Positions 46,552 through 55,062 of a DNA stretch of 64,000 bases are shown here, piece by piece; positions within the stretch are counted from its first letter, which is position 1; each line of letters starts with the position of its first letter. Under the pieces are notes generated by a model. It searched no databases. It worked only from the letters and a program-made list of their open reading frames with translations, and was not told the DNA's origin. The translations under genes were made by a program, and so were the position numbers. Source of the stretch: CAWBYL01 sp963793025 (GTDB lineage: Bacteria > Actinomycetota > Acidimicrobiia > Acidimicrobiales > Acidimicrobilacustridaceae); NCBI GenBank assembly GCA_963793025.1, contig CAWBYL010000006.1:372001-436000 (forward strand), in the 5' to 3' direction.

Positions 46552-47026
46552 ATGTCCGAACGTCGAGGCGCGTCGGTGCGCTCGGCCCCGTCCCGGGAGG
46601 CGCCCGTGCCCAGGTCCTTGTCCCACGTCGTCGTCCTCACCCACGACCTCGACGAGGTCGTGCGCTTCTGCGGCGAGGTGGCCGGGATCCCGGCTGTCAC
46701 CCGCTATCCCATCCCCGCTGCCGACCTGGAGATGCTCTTCGGTTGGGCCGGCCTGCACGATCCGGTGTCGGCCGCCTTCGTCGGTGAGGGGCCCGGCGGC
46801 CTCGACCTGGTCGAGGTGCCCGAGAGCCTGCGCGACGACGTGCGCGGCGGGAATGCGGCTGCTGGCCGTGGCCAACCGCGACGTGGACGCCGCCACCACG
46901 ACGGCGGCCGCCGCCGGGTTCACGACCCGAGGTCCGTTCACCGTCACCAGCGCCACCGGAGCGCCGATGAAGCTGGTCGAGATCGCCGCCGGGGACGTGT
47001 CGTTCGAGTTGGTCCAGTTCGGCTGA
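46552..47026 (+). CDS. VOC (glyoxalase/dioxygenase-fold) protein (one frameshift)
   Basis: About 157 residues. LSHVVVLTHDLDEVVRFCGEVAGIPAVTRYP and GDVSFELVQFG mark the two ends of a vicinal-oxygen-chelate domain. The frame changes at about 46855, where an extra A splits GGMRLLAVANRDVDAA. It could be an isomerase, lyase or extradiol-type enzyme; metal ligands are not clear. The 20 residues before LSHVV may not be translated, since a GTG lies just before PRSLSHV. Confidence 0.65.
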
Positions 47027-47028
47027 CC

Positions 47029-47463
47029 TCAGCTCGAAGCGCTCAGGTCGCAGTCGCTCAGCTCGGAGCTGACTGCTGTCTGCAGGTCGTCGTAGGCCGT
47101 GGTGATCTGCTGGATGTCGTCGCCCACGGCGTTCACGACGTCGCGGATCGACTGGCCCCCGCTCGTGGCGTCCGAGAGGGTCGTGCCCAGAGCCGAGATG
47201 GCGCTGTCGAGAGCGTCGAGCTGGGAGCCGAACTGCTCGTCGCCGCTCTTCTTGGCGGCGTCGAAGGCGTCGGTGATGGAGTTCGTCTGCTGCTCGAGCC
47301 CGTCCAGGCCGGTGGAGACGACGTCGACGTTGCTGAGGCCGCGGACGTCGGTCGAGAGCTGCTGGAGGTCCGAACAGGTGGAGGTGGTCGAGCTGCTGTC
47401 GGACGAGCATCCGGTGAAGGCCACCAGGGCGACGATCGCTCCCGCGGACAGGGTCAGCTTCAT
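47029..47463 (-). CDS. Putative lipoprotein of unknown function
   Basis: A 144-residue exported protein. The N-terminus MKLTLSAGAIVALVAFTGC has a positive start, a hydrophobic core and a lipobox-like end (AFTGC), followed by a serine/threonine-rich linker, so it is probably acylated and anchored outside the membrane. The rest is almost entirely helical with heptad-like leucines and two further cysteines (CSDL near residue 29 and SDCDL near the end) that could form a disulfide. I do not recognise a family. Confidence 0.7.
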   Translation of the reverse strand: MKLTLSAGAIVALVAFTGCSSDSSSTTSTCSDLQQLSTDVRGLSNVDVVSTGLDGLEQQTNSITDAFDAAKKSGDEQFGSQLDALDSAISALGTTLSDATSGGQSIRDVVNAVGDDIQQITTAYDDLQTAVSSELSDCDLSASS

Positions 47464-47547
47464 GCTGGTGAGGGTCAACGGTCGCTCCGGTTCGTCGGGC
47501 TCGCACGCGAGCAGGTCGAACACGAGGGTAGGTGGGCGACCGTCGCC

Positions 47548-48384
47548 TCAGGCGCCAGGCGGTAGGGGGACGAAGGGTCGCTCGTTGACGGTGGGTCCGT
47601 GCACGACCAGGGCCGTGGAGACCGGGACCTCGCGCCAGGCCCCCGGGAGGGCGACGAGGGGCTCGGACACGACCAGGCGAGCGTCTTCGGACAGGTTGGC
47701 CAGGCGCTCGCTCTCGGGATGCAGGAGTCGGACGCCCTCGACGTCCTCGCTCACGTACAGGCTGTTCACCACCGGCCCGCTGGCATAGCGGACGGCGAAT
47801 ATCCGCTCACCGTCGGAGAGCCCGACCGTCATCTGCAGAGGTTCGTGAACCCCGGCTTCGGCCGCTACCGCCTCGACGAAGCCGGCCATCGTCTGCAGCG
47901 CCCCGATGGGGTCGTCCTCCAGGCCGAAGGTGAGGGCCAGGAAGAACAGAAGCTCGGAGTCGGTCGTCCCCAACACGTGGGGGAACAGGTCCGGCCGCAC
48001 GGCCATCAGGAGCGTGCGGCGCAGCCGCATGTGGTCGGCGACGTAGCCGTTGTGGACGAACAGCCACCGGCCGAAGCGGAAGGGGTGGCAGTTCGTGGTC
48101 TGCACCGGGGTGCCGGTGCCTGCCCGGACATGGGCGAGGAAGAGAGGGGTCTCCACCTCGTGGGCCAGCTCGCTCAGCGTCTCGTTGGCCCACGCCGGGG
48201 TGGTGCTGCGGAACAGGGTGGGCACGTCCCGGCGTCCGTACCACCCGAGGCCGGTTCCGTCGCCGTTGGGGACGTCCATCCCGGGGGCGTGGGACCGGCT
48301 CTGCTCGATGAGCGATCGCTCCGGGTCGTAGAGGAACACCCGCGGCTCGACCGGGTCCCCGCTGTAGGCAAGCCAACGGCACAT
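47548..48384 (-). CDS. Class II glutamine amidotransferase family protein
   Basis: A 278-residue Ntn-hydrolase. The start is set at the ATG that leaves MCRWLAYSG, because the second residue, cysteine, must become N-terminal to act as the nucleophile. LAHVRAGTGTPVQTTNCHPF near residue 85, FVHNGYV and GTTDSELLFFL are the glutaminase-site segments. It resembles YafJ/EgtC-like proteins, which remove glutamine or glutamyl groups; no ergothioneine gene is beside it. It is divergent from furA. Confidence 0.85.
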   Translation of the reverse strand: MCRWLAYSGDPVEPRVFLYDPERSLIEQSRSHAPGMDVPNGDGTGLGWYGRRDVPTLFRSTTPAWANETLSELAHEVETPLFLAHVRAGTGTPVQTTNCHPFRFGRWLFVHNGYVADHMRLRRTLLMAVRPDLFPHVLGTTDSELLFFLALTFGLEDDPIGALQTMAGFVEAVAAEAGVHEPLQMTVGLSDGERIFAVRYASGPVVNSLYVSEDVEGVRLLHPESERLANLSEDARLVVSEPLVALPGAWREVPVSTALVVHGPTVNERPFVPLPPGA

Positions 48385-48461
48385 GGGCATCCCGCCTCGG
48401 TCGACGACGGGGGCCATCCTGGCAGTTCAGGCATGGGCCGTCCCTGGTTCTTGCCCAAGTC

Positions 48462-48489
48462 TTGACATGATCCAGAAAAGTCGTACGGT
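48462..48489 (+). promoter_or_regulatory. furA promoter, leaderless
   Basis: TTGACA and TACGGT are separated by 16 bases, and the furA ATG comes six bases after the -10 hexamer, so the mRNA has almost no leader. No clear Fur-box inverted repeat is visible in it. Confidence 0.55.
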
Positions 48490-48495
48490 GGCTGC

Positions 48496-48942
48496 ATGAC
48501 GCCGGCCACCACCGACGACCGGGCCGCCCTGCTCCGTGAACGAGGGGTGCGGGTGACGGCCCAACGCCTGGCGGTGCTGCGGGCGGTGTCCGCTCGTCCC
48601 CACAGCACCGCCGACGATCTGGTGGACGTCGTCCGGACCCAGATCGGCACCGTCTCGCGCCAGGCGGTGTACGACGCCCTCGGAACCCTCGCCGACCACG
48701 GGCTCATCCGGCGCATCCAGACCCCGGGTTCGCCGGCCCGCTACGAGGACAGGGTGGGCGACAACCACCACCACCTCATCTGCCGCGTCTGCGGCCGCAC
48801 GGTCGATGTCGACTGCGCCGTCGGGGACACGCCGTGCCTGACCGCGGCCGACGACTCGGGCTTCGAGATCGACGAGGCCGAGGTCATCTACTGGGGTCGG
48901 TGCCCCGACTGCGCCGCGAACCCGTCGGCCACCGGCCCCTGA
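48496..48942 (+). CDS. furA: Fur-family peroxide/iron regulator upstream of katG
   Basis: A 148-residue Fur-family repressor. The winged helix is seen as VRVTAQRLAVLRAVSARPHSTADD and SRQAVYDALGTLADHGLIRRI, and the metal-binding part as GDNHHHLICRVCGRTVDVDC, then CPDC, giving two CxxC pairs for structural zinc. In actinobacteria FurA senses peroxide and represses itself and katG. The katG gene starts 80 bases downstream on the same strand, which supports that role. Confidence 0.88.
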   Translation: MTPATTDDRAALLRERGVRVTAQRLAVLRAVSARPHSTADDLVDVVRTQIGTVSRQAVYDALGTLADHGLIRRIQTPGSPARYEDRVGDNHHHLICRVCGRTVDVDCAVGDTPCLTAADDSGFEIDEAEVIYWGRCPDCAANPSATGP

Positions 48943-49022
48943 GGCTGATCCACCCGGCCGGCCACGACCGGACCACCAGCACGACCAGACCAACGAGAGC
49001 GACCAGAGCAACGGAGGATCAC

Positions 49023-51218
49023 ATGTCCGATCACGGCAGTGAGAGCGAGAACCCGGTCATCCCCGCCCCCACCCCGGAGCGGGGCCGACCGCGGTCCAAC
49101 CAGGACTGGTGGCCCAACCAGCTCGACCTCAGCGTGCTGCGTCAGAACGAACGTCGGCCCGGCGCCATGGGGGACGACTTCGACTACGCCGCCGCGTTCG
49201 CGTCCCTCGACGTCGACGCCCTCAAGCGTGACGTCATGGAGGTCATGACGAACTCCCAGGACTGGTGGCCGGCCGACTACGGCCACTACGGGCCGCTGTT
49301 CATCCGCATGGCGTGGCACGCCGCGGGTACCTACCGGATCGCCGACGGTCGGGGCGGCGGAGGCGGCGGGATGCAGCGGTTCGCGCCGCTCAACAGCTGG
49401 CCCGACAACGCCAACCTCGACAAGGCCCGACGCCTCCTGTGGCCCGTCAAGCAGAAGTACGGCGAGAACGTCTCGTGGGCCGACCTGATCGTCTTCACCG
49501 GCAACTGCGCTCTCGAGTCGATGGGGTTCGAGACCTTCGGCTTCGGCTTCGGGCGTCCCGACGTCTTCGAGCCCGACGAGGTCTTCTGGGGCCCGGAGGA
49601 CACCTGGCTCGGTGACGAGCGCTACAGCGGGGACCGCGAGCTCTCCGGTCCGCTCGGTGCCGTGCAGATGGGTCTCATCTACGTGAACCCCGAGGGACCC
49701 AACGGCAACCCCGACCCGGTCGCCGCGGCGCGCGACATCCGGGAGACCTTCGCCCGCATGGCCATGGACGACGAGGAGACGGTCGCCCTCATCGCCGGCG
49801 GCCACACCTTCGGCAAGTGCCACGGCGCCGTGGGCGAGGAGTACGTCGGCCCGGAACCCGAGGGGTGCCCGATGGAGGCGCAGGGCCTCGGCTGGAAGAA
49901 CTCCTACGGCACCGGCGCGGGCGACGACACCCTCACCAGCGGTCTCGAGGGAGCCTGGACCAAGGCTCCGACCACCTGGGACAACGGCTACTTCGAGAAC
50001 GTCTTCGACTACGAGTGGGAGCTCACGGAGAGCCCGGCGGGGGCCAAGCAGTGGACCCCCAAGAACCCCGAGGCCCGGGACACGGTTCCCGACGCCCACG
50101 ACCCGTCGAAGCGGCATGCCCCGATGATGCTGACGACGGACCTGGCCATGAAGGCCGATCCGATCTACGAGCCCATCTCCCGGCGCTTCCACGAGAACCC
50201 CGACCAGCTGGCCGAGGCCTTCGCCAAGGCCTGGTACAAGCTGTTGCACCGCGACATGGGACCGGTCTCGCGCTACCTCGGCCCCTGGGTCCCGGAGGCC
50301 CAGCTGTGGCAGGACCCGGTCCCCGAGGTCGACCACGAGCTGGTGACCGACGACGACGTCGCCGCCCTCAAGGCGACGGTGCTCGACTCGGGTCTCACGA
50401 TCCAGCAGCTCGTCGTCACGGCGTGGGCGTCGGCTTCCTCGTTCCGCGGCACCGACAAGCGGGGCGGGGCCAACGGAGCCCGCATCCGGCTGGCGCCCCA
50501 GAAGGACTGGGACGTCAACGACCCGGCGGCGCTGGACGGCGTGCTGTCGACGCTCGAGCAGGTGCAGTCCGACTTCAACGCCTCGGCGGGCGGTGCGAAG
50601 AGGATCTCGCTGGCCGACCTGATCGTCCTGGGTGGGTGCGCGGCCGTCGAGAAGGCGGCCCACGACGCCGGCCACGACATCACCGTGCCGTTCACGCCGG
50701 GACGCACCGATGCCTCCCAGGAGCAGACCGACGTCGAGACCTTCGGTGTGCTCGAGCCCACCGCCGACGGCTTCCGCAACTACCTGCGGGCCGGGGAGAA
50801 GCTGCCGGGTGAGACCCTGCTCCTGGACCGGGCCAACCTGCTGACACTGACGGCCGCGGAGATGACCGCCCTCGTCGGAGGTATGCGGGCGCTCGGCGCC
50901 AACGCCGGCGGCTCCGAGCTCGGTGTCCTCACCGACCGGCCCGGCATGCTCACCAACGACTTCTTCGTCAACCTGCTCGACATGGGGACGGAGTGGGCCA
51001 CGTCGACCTCGGAGGAGAACGTCTACGAAGGTCGCCGCCGCGGCACCGATGAGGTGGTGTGGACCGGTACCGCCGCCGACCTGGTGTTCGGTTCGAACTC
51101 CCAGCTGCGGGCCATCGCCGAGGTGTACGGCGCCGACGACGGCGAGGACCGGTTCGTGGGGGCCTTCGTCGCCGCCTGGGACAAGGTCATGAACCTGGAC
51201 CGATTCGACATCGCCTGA
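49023..51218 (+). CDS. katG: Catalase-peroxidase KatG
   Basis: A full-length 731-residue bifunctional heme catalase-peroxidase that destroys hydrogen peroxide. Distal residues are R95, W98 and H99 in RMAWHAAG; the proximal heme ligand is H261 in GGHTFGK. The Met-Tyr-Trp adduct needed for catalase activity can form from W98, Y220 (LIYVNPEG) and M246 (ARMAMDD). The degenerate second domain is complete to KVMNLDRFDIA. GGAGG precedes the ATG. It follows furA and would be derepressed by peroxide, useful beside many oxygenases. Confidence 0.97.
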   Translation: MSDHGSESENPVIPAPTPERGRPRSNQDWWPNQLDLSVLRQNERRPGAMGDDFDYAAAFASLDVDALKRDVMEVMTNSQDWWPADYGHYGPLFIRMAWHAAGTYRIADGRGGGGGGMQRFAPLNSWPDNANLDKARRLLWPVKQKYGENVSWADLIVFTGNCALESMGFETFGFGFGRPDVFEPDEVFWGPEDTWLGDERYSGDRELSGPLGAVQMGLIYVNPEGPNGNPDPVAAARDIRETFARMAMDDEETVALIAGGHTFGKCHGAVGEEYVGPEPEGCPMEAQGLGWKNSYGTGAGDDTLTSGLEGAWTKAPTTWDNGYFENVFDYEWELTESPAGAKQWTPKNPEARDTVPDAHDPSKRHAPMMLTTDLAMKADPIYEPISRRFHENPDQLAEAFAKAWYKLLHRDMGPVSRYLGPWVPEAQLWQDPVPEVDHELVTDDDVAALKATVLDSGLTIQQLVVTAWASASSFRGTDKRGGANGARIRLAPQKDWDVNDPAALDGVLSTLEQVQSDFNASAGGAKRISLADLIVLGGCAAVEKAAHDAGHDITVPFTPGRTDASQEQTDVETFGVLEPTADGFRNYLRAGEKLPGETLLLDRANLLTLTAAEMTALVGGMRALGANAGGSELGVLTDRPGMLTNDFFVNLLDMGTEWATSTSEENVYEGRRRGTDEVVWTGTAADLVFGSNSQLRAIAEVYGADDGEDRFVGAFVAAWDKVMNLDRFDIA

Positions 51219-51239
51219 CGAGCATCGACGGGTCGCGGT

Positions 51240-51261
51240 GGCCGGAGGGAACCCTCCGGCC
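51240..51261. terminator. Hairpin after katG
   Basis: GGCCGGAGGG and CCCTCCGGCC pair perfectly over 10 bp around AA. It begins 21 bases after the katG stop. No U-tract follows. Confidence 0.6.
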
Positions 51262-51376
51262 CCCGGACCCCTCCTCACACCCTTCTGATGCGCTGGGCGC
51301 GTGCTGGGGCACGCGAGATGCGCATCGTTTTGCCGGAATCACGATCAGGGCCGGAGGTCTACCTGCTGGATGGCGA

Positions 51377-53275
51377 TCAGGCCCGGAGCTGGACCCGTCG
51401 CAGCAGTTGGGCGTTGAGGGCCACGACGATGGTGGAGGCGCTCATGAGCAGCGCGCCCACCGCCGGTCCGAGGGAGACGCCGGCCCAGGCCAGGGCCCCG
51501 GCGGCGAGAGGAATGGCGATCACGTTGTAGCCGGCGGCCCATCCCAGGTTCTGGAGCATCTTGCGGTAGGTCGCCCGGGAGAGCCGGATGACGGCGGTGA
51601 CGTCGCGGGGGTCGTCGGAGGCGAGCACCACGCCGGCCGACTCGATGGCGACGTCGGTGCCGGCGCCGATGGCCAGGCCCACGTCGGCGCGAGCGAGGGC
51701 GGGGGCGTCGTTGACCCCGTCGCCGACCATGGCCACGTGGCGACCTCCCTCCTGGAGCCGGCTCACCTGGGAGTCCTTGTCCTCGGGCAGGACCTCGGCG
51801 AACACCTCGTCGATGCCGAGCTGGGCGGCGACGCTGTCGGCGACCTGGCGGGCGTCGCCGGTGATCATGGCCACCCGGACGCCGAGGCGGTGGAGGTCGG
51901 TCACCGCCTGAGCCGCCTCCGGGCGGATCTGGTCCTCGAGGGCGAGGGCGCCGGCCACCTCACCGTCGACCAGCACGTAGAGCACCGACGCCCCCCGTCC
52001 CCGCCAGTCGTCGAGGGTGGCGACCAGGGCCTCGGGCTCGGTCGCGCCGGACTCCCGCAGGAGGGTCGGGCCGCCGACTGCCACCTCGACCCCCTCCACG
52101 GTGGCCTGCACCCCGCGACCGGTGGCGGCCCGGAAGCCCTCGGCGTCGGGCAGGGGTCCACGTTCGGCGGCGGCGGCGACGATCGCCCGGGCCAGCGGGT
52201 GCTCCGAATCGGACTCGACCGCCCCGGCCAACGCCAGCAACCCGTCCTCGTCGCGCCCCGGAGCGGCGGCGACGCCGGTGACGACGTGGGTCCCGGAGGT
52301 GAGGGTGCCGGTCTTGTCGAAGAGCACGACGTCGATCGTGCGCATCCGCTCGAGGGCCAGGCGGTCCTTCACGAGGATGCCCTGGCGGGCCGAGATGGCC
52401 GTCGAGAGGCTGATGACGAGGGGGATGGCCAGGCCCAGGGCGTGGGGGCAGGCGATCACGAGGACGGTGACCATCCGCACGACGGCGTCGTCGGTGTTGC
52501 CCAGCGCCGCCCACACGACGAAGGTGATCACGCCGGCGGCGGTGGCGACGTAGAAGAGGGCGGCGGCGAAGCGGTCGGCCAGGGCCTGAGCCCGGGTGCT
52601 GCTGGTCTGCGCCTCCTGCACGAGCCGTCGGATCCCGGCCAGCGCGGTGTCGTCGCCGACGGCCGTGACCCGCACCCGGATGCTCGAGTCGGTCGACACC
52701 GTCCCGGCCACCACCCGGTCGCCTTCGCCTCGGGCCACGGGACGTGACTCGCCGGTGACCATCGACTCGTCGACCTCGGCGGCGCCGTCGACGATCTGGC
52801 CATCGGCCGGAACCCGGGCACCGGGGCGGACGAGCACGACGTCATCGACCCGCAACGAGTCCAGGGCGACGGTCTCCACGCCGTCGTCGGTGACTCGTTC
52901 GGCGTCGTCGGGGAGCAGGTCGGCGAGGGCCTCGAGGGCCCCCTGGGCCTGGCCGATGGCCTTCATCTCCTGCCAGTGCCCGAGCAACATGATGGTGATC
53001 AGGGCGGCGAGCTCCCACCAGAACTCGAGGTCGAACCACCCGAGGGACGAGGCCACCGAAGCGACGAAGGCGACGGTGATGGCCATGGCGATCAGCAGCA
53101 TCATCCCCGGCTGGCGCCGCTGGATCTCCCGGTACGCGCCCTGGAGGAACGGCGCCCCGCCGTAGACGAAGATCACCGTGCCCAGCACGGGAGCGATCCA
53201 GTTCGAACCCGAGAACTCGGGGGCGGTGTAGCCGAACCACTCCTGGACCATGTCGGCCCAGAACACGACGGGCAC
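51377..53275 (-). CDS. CopB-type P1B ATPase, copper export
   Basis: A heavy-metal P-type ATPase of at least 632 residues. CPHALGLAIP is the CPH metal motif of CopB-type pumps (others use CPC), DKTGTLTSG holds the phosphorylated aspartate, TGES and GDGVNDAPAL are also present, and about eight membrane segments are seen. Coordinates begin at a GTG, but coding clearly continues upstream through a histidine-rich stretch (DHADHSTHAGHDPEIFRRKFW) to about 53359, as in known CopB proteins. No ATG, GTG or TTG is available there, so a start codon is lost to error or is unusual. Confidence 0.88.
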   Translation of the reverse strand: MPVVFWADMVQEWFGYTAPEFSGSNWIAPVLGTVIFVYGGAPFLQGAYREIQRRQPGMMLLIAMAITVAFVASVASSLGWFDLEFWWELAALITIMLLGHWQEMKAIGQAQGALEALADLLPDDAERVTDDGVETVALDSLRVDDVVLVRPGARVPADGQIVDGAAEVDESMVTGESRPVARGEGDRVVAGTVSTDSSIRVRVTAVGDDTALAGIRRLVQEAQTSSTRAQALADRFAAALFYVATAAGVITFVVWAALGNTDDAVVRMVTVLVIACPHALGLAIPLVISLSTAISARQGILVKDRLALERMRTIDVVLFDKTGTLTSGTHVVTGVAAAPGRDEDGLLALAGAVESDSEHPLARAIVAAAAERGPLPDAEGFRAATGRGVQATVEGVEVAVGGPTLLRESGATEPEALVATLDDWRGRGASVLYVLVDGEVAGALALEDQIRPEAAQAVTDLHRLGVRVAMITGDARQVADSVAAQLGIDEVFAEVLPEDKDSQVSRLQEGGRHVAMVGDGVNDAPALARADVGLAIGAGTDVAIESAGVVLASDDPRDVTAVIRLSRATYRKMLQNLGWAAGYNVIAIPLAAGALAWAGVSLGPAVGALLMSASTIVVALNAQLLRRVQLRA

Positions 53276-53371
53276 GGTGAGGGCCAGGCTCAGCCAGAAC
53301 TTGCGGCGGAAGATCTCCGGGTCGTGCCCGGCGTGGGTGCTGTGGTCGGCGTGGTCGATCGATGGCTCCGA

Positions 53372-54205
53372 TCAGCCCAGCCCGAAGAGGCGCCGGGCGT
53401 TGAGGGCCAGGATCGCCGCCTTGTCGTCATCGCTGAGCGACGACTCCCGGATCTGGCCGAGGAGGTGGCTGATGCGGCGACCCACGGGGTACGAGTACAG
53501 GTCCGTGCCGAACACCACCCGGTCGGCGCCGAAGCGGACGGCGAACTCCTCGGCGAAGTCGAAGTTGTAGCTGAGGCTGGTGTCGAACACGATGTTGGGT
53601 GCCACCTCGGCGATGAAGAAGCACTCCCGGGTGGCCTCGAAGGAACCGAAGGCGTCGAGGGCCAGCACCGGCGTGTCCGGGATGCTGCGGGCCAGGACCG
53701 CCAGCTTCCAGAGCGCCTCCTCCGGAGTCTCGTTCATCGCGTGGATCACGGGGACCAGGCCGATCTCGGCCATGCGGGCGCAGTACGCCAACACCCATTG
53801 GCTGTCGAGCGACACTCCCTGGAACCGAGTGTGGAAGCTCATGCCGACCAGGCCCAGCTCGTGCTTGGCCCGTTCGAGCTCGGCCAGGCTGGCCTCACCG
53901 TCGCGGGGCTCGACGATGCCGACGGCGCCTGGGAAGCGATCGGGCGTGCGGTCGCGGTACCGGGCGATGGCGTCGTTCTCCGCCCGGGTGTCGGCGATGC
54001 CGTTCACCCGGTGGTACCCGTGACCGGGGATCACGATCGCCTGTTGGACGTTCGACGCGTCCATGATCTCGATCCGGGACGCCAGCTCGATCCGTTCGAA
54101 CTCGGCCTCGGTGACCCCCTGGGTCGAGTCGACCTCACCCCCGAGGGCCCGAAAGGCGTTCCCGACGTGGTGGTGCACGTCGAGGATCTCGAACTGACCG
54201 TCCAC
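53372..54205 (-). CDS. Amidohydrolase family 2 protein
   Basis: A 277-residue compact amidohydrolase-superfamily protein. It opens with EILDVHHHVGNAF, the HxH metal site, and has VIHAMNETPEEAL in the middle and VVFGTDLYSYPVGRRI near the end. The GTG start was chosen because it gives the expected distance to the HHH motif. The frame is open much further upstream but without homologous sequence. The stop is almost directly followed by the CopB region, so the two might be co-transcribed, though the functions look unrelated. Confidence 0.82.
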   Translation of the reverse strand: MDGQFEILDVHHHVGNAFRALGGEVDSTQGVTEAEFERIELASRIEIMDASNVQQAIVIPGHGYHRVNGIADTRAENDAIARYRDRTPDRFPGAVGIVEPRDGEASLAELERAKHELGLVGMSFHTRFQGVSLDSQWVLAYCARMAEIGLVPVIHAMNETPEEALWKLAVLARSIPDTPVLALDAFGSFEATRECFFIAEVAPNIVFDTSLSYNFDFAEEFAVRFGADRVVFGTDLYSYPVGRRISHLLGQIRESSLSDDDKAAILALNARRLFGLG

Positions 54206-54310
54206 GTCTGACCCCCCGGCCCGGACGCCCGAGAGCCTCCCGGGCGGCGACAGCGATGTGACCGGGGCAGTCGACCATGCACGGGATGCAGTCGCAAACG
54301 AACCCCGTCG

Positions 54311-54940
54311 ATGGTGGCAGTGTTGACCTCTGTGGCCACCGAGGTGAAGCGCAGCGGGATCACTCCGGAGATGGTGCTCGACACGGCGATGGCCATCGTC
54401 GAGAGCGAGGGCGTCGACGCCCTCACCATGCGGCGACTGGCCACCGACCTGGGAGTGCGAACCCCCACGGTGTACTGGCACGTCGGCAGCCGTCAGGAGA
54501 TCTTCGACAAGTTGATCGAGCGCATCGCCGAGGACTTCGCTCGCATCGAGCCGAAGGGCGCCACCCCGGCGGAGCGCATCACCTCGGTGTGCATGGCCCT
54601 CATCGGCGAGGTCCGCCGTCGCCCCCACGTCATCGCCGTGTCGCGGACGGCCGGTCGGGGCGAGGCGATCTTCACCCGCTCGCAGCAGACCATCGCCCGA
54701 GAGGTCGAGGCGAGCGGCCTGCGCGGCCACGAGGCGGCCTTCGCCATCCGCACGGTCCTGTTCCAGCTCGGCGGCTTCATCATGTTGGACCACGGCGCCG
54801 CCCATGACAGCAGCCTCCACGGCGTCGACCGGTGGGAGCTCGACGCCCCCGAGGTGCGCGCCGACCTCGAGCGGTCCGTGGATTTCGACGAGGTGTTCCG
54901 CTACAGCCTCGACGCCGTGCTGGCCAAGCTGATGACGTAG
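54311..54940 (+). CDS. TetR-family transcriptional regulator
   Basis: A 209-residue TetR regulator. The helix-turn-helix covers residues about 18-62 (LDTAMAIVESEGVDALTMRR, DLGVRTPTVYWHVGSRQEIF), of the TetR/TetR_C-like branch with a tryptophan in the recognition region, and a helical ligand domain follows. It precedes an amidohydrolase gene by 122 bases. A TGTGACGGTGTCA element lies in that gap and recurs at two more promoters at 58 kb, so this protein is the natural candidate to bind it. Confidence 0.87.
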   Translation: MVAVLTSVATEVKRSGITPEMVLDTAMAIVESEGVDALTMRRLATDLGVRTPTVYWHVGSRQEIFDKLIERIAEDFARIEPKGATPAERITSVCMALIGEVRRRPHVIAVSRTAGRGEAIFTRSQQTIAREVEASGLRGHEAAFAIRTVLFQLGGFIMLDHGAAHDSSLHGVDRWELDAPEVRADLERSVDFDEVFRYSLDAVLAKLMT

Positions 54941-54991
54941 TCCCTCGGCCCTGACACGGCCGAGCCCACCGGCCGGCATGTTCCCGCCTCT

Positions 54992-55008
54992 CTGTGACGG
55001 TGTCATGG
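54992..55008. promoter_or_regulatory. TGTGACRGTGYCA element, site 1
   Basis: CTGTGACGGTGTCATGG, 54 bases before the amidohydrolase ATG. TGAC-GGT-GTCA is a perfect inverted core. It matches the reverse-strand site at 58030-58046 at 14 of 17 positions. Confidence 0.55.
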
Positions 55009-55062
55009 TAAGAAGAGCCGAGGGGTCGGGGTGGTTCTGCCCCGGTGCCGTACGGGGGTGCC

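Noticed and set aside
49857..49900. Loss of the KatG methionine that forms the Met-Tyr-Trp adduct, suspected from EAQGLGWK where Mycobacterium has EQMGLGWK
   Set aside because: Counting from the proximal histidine shows the adduct methionine is the first one in RMAMDD (M246), which is conserved; the other position is glutamine in other KatGs as well.
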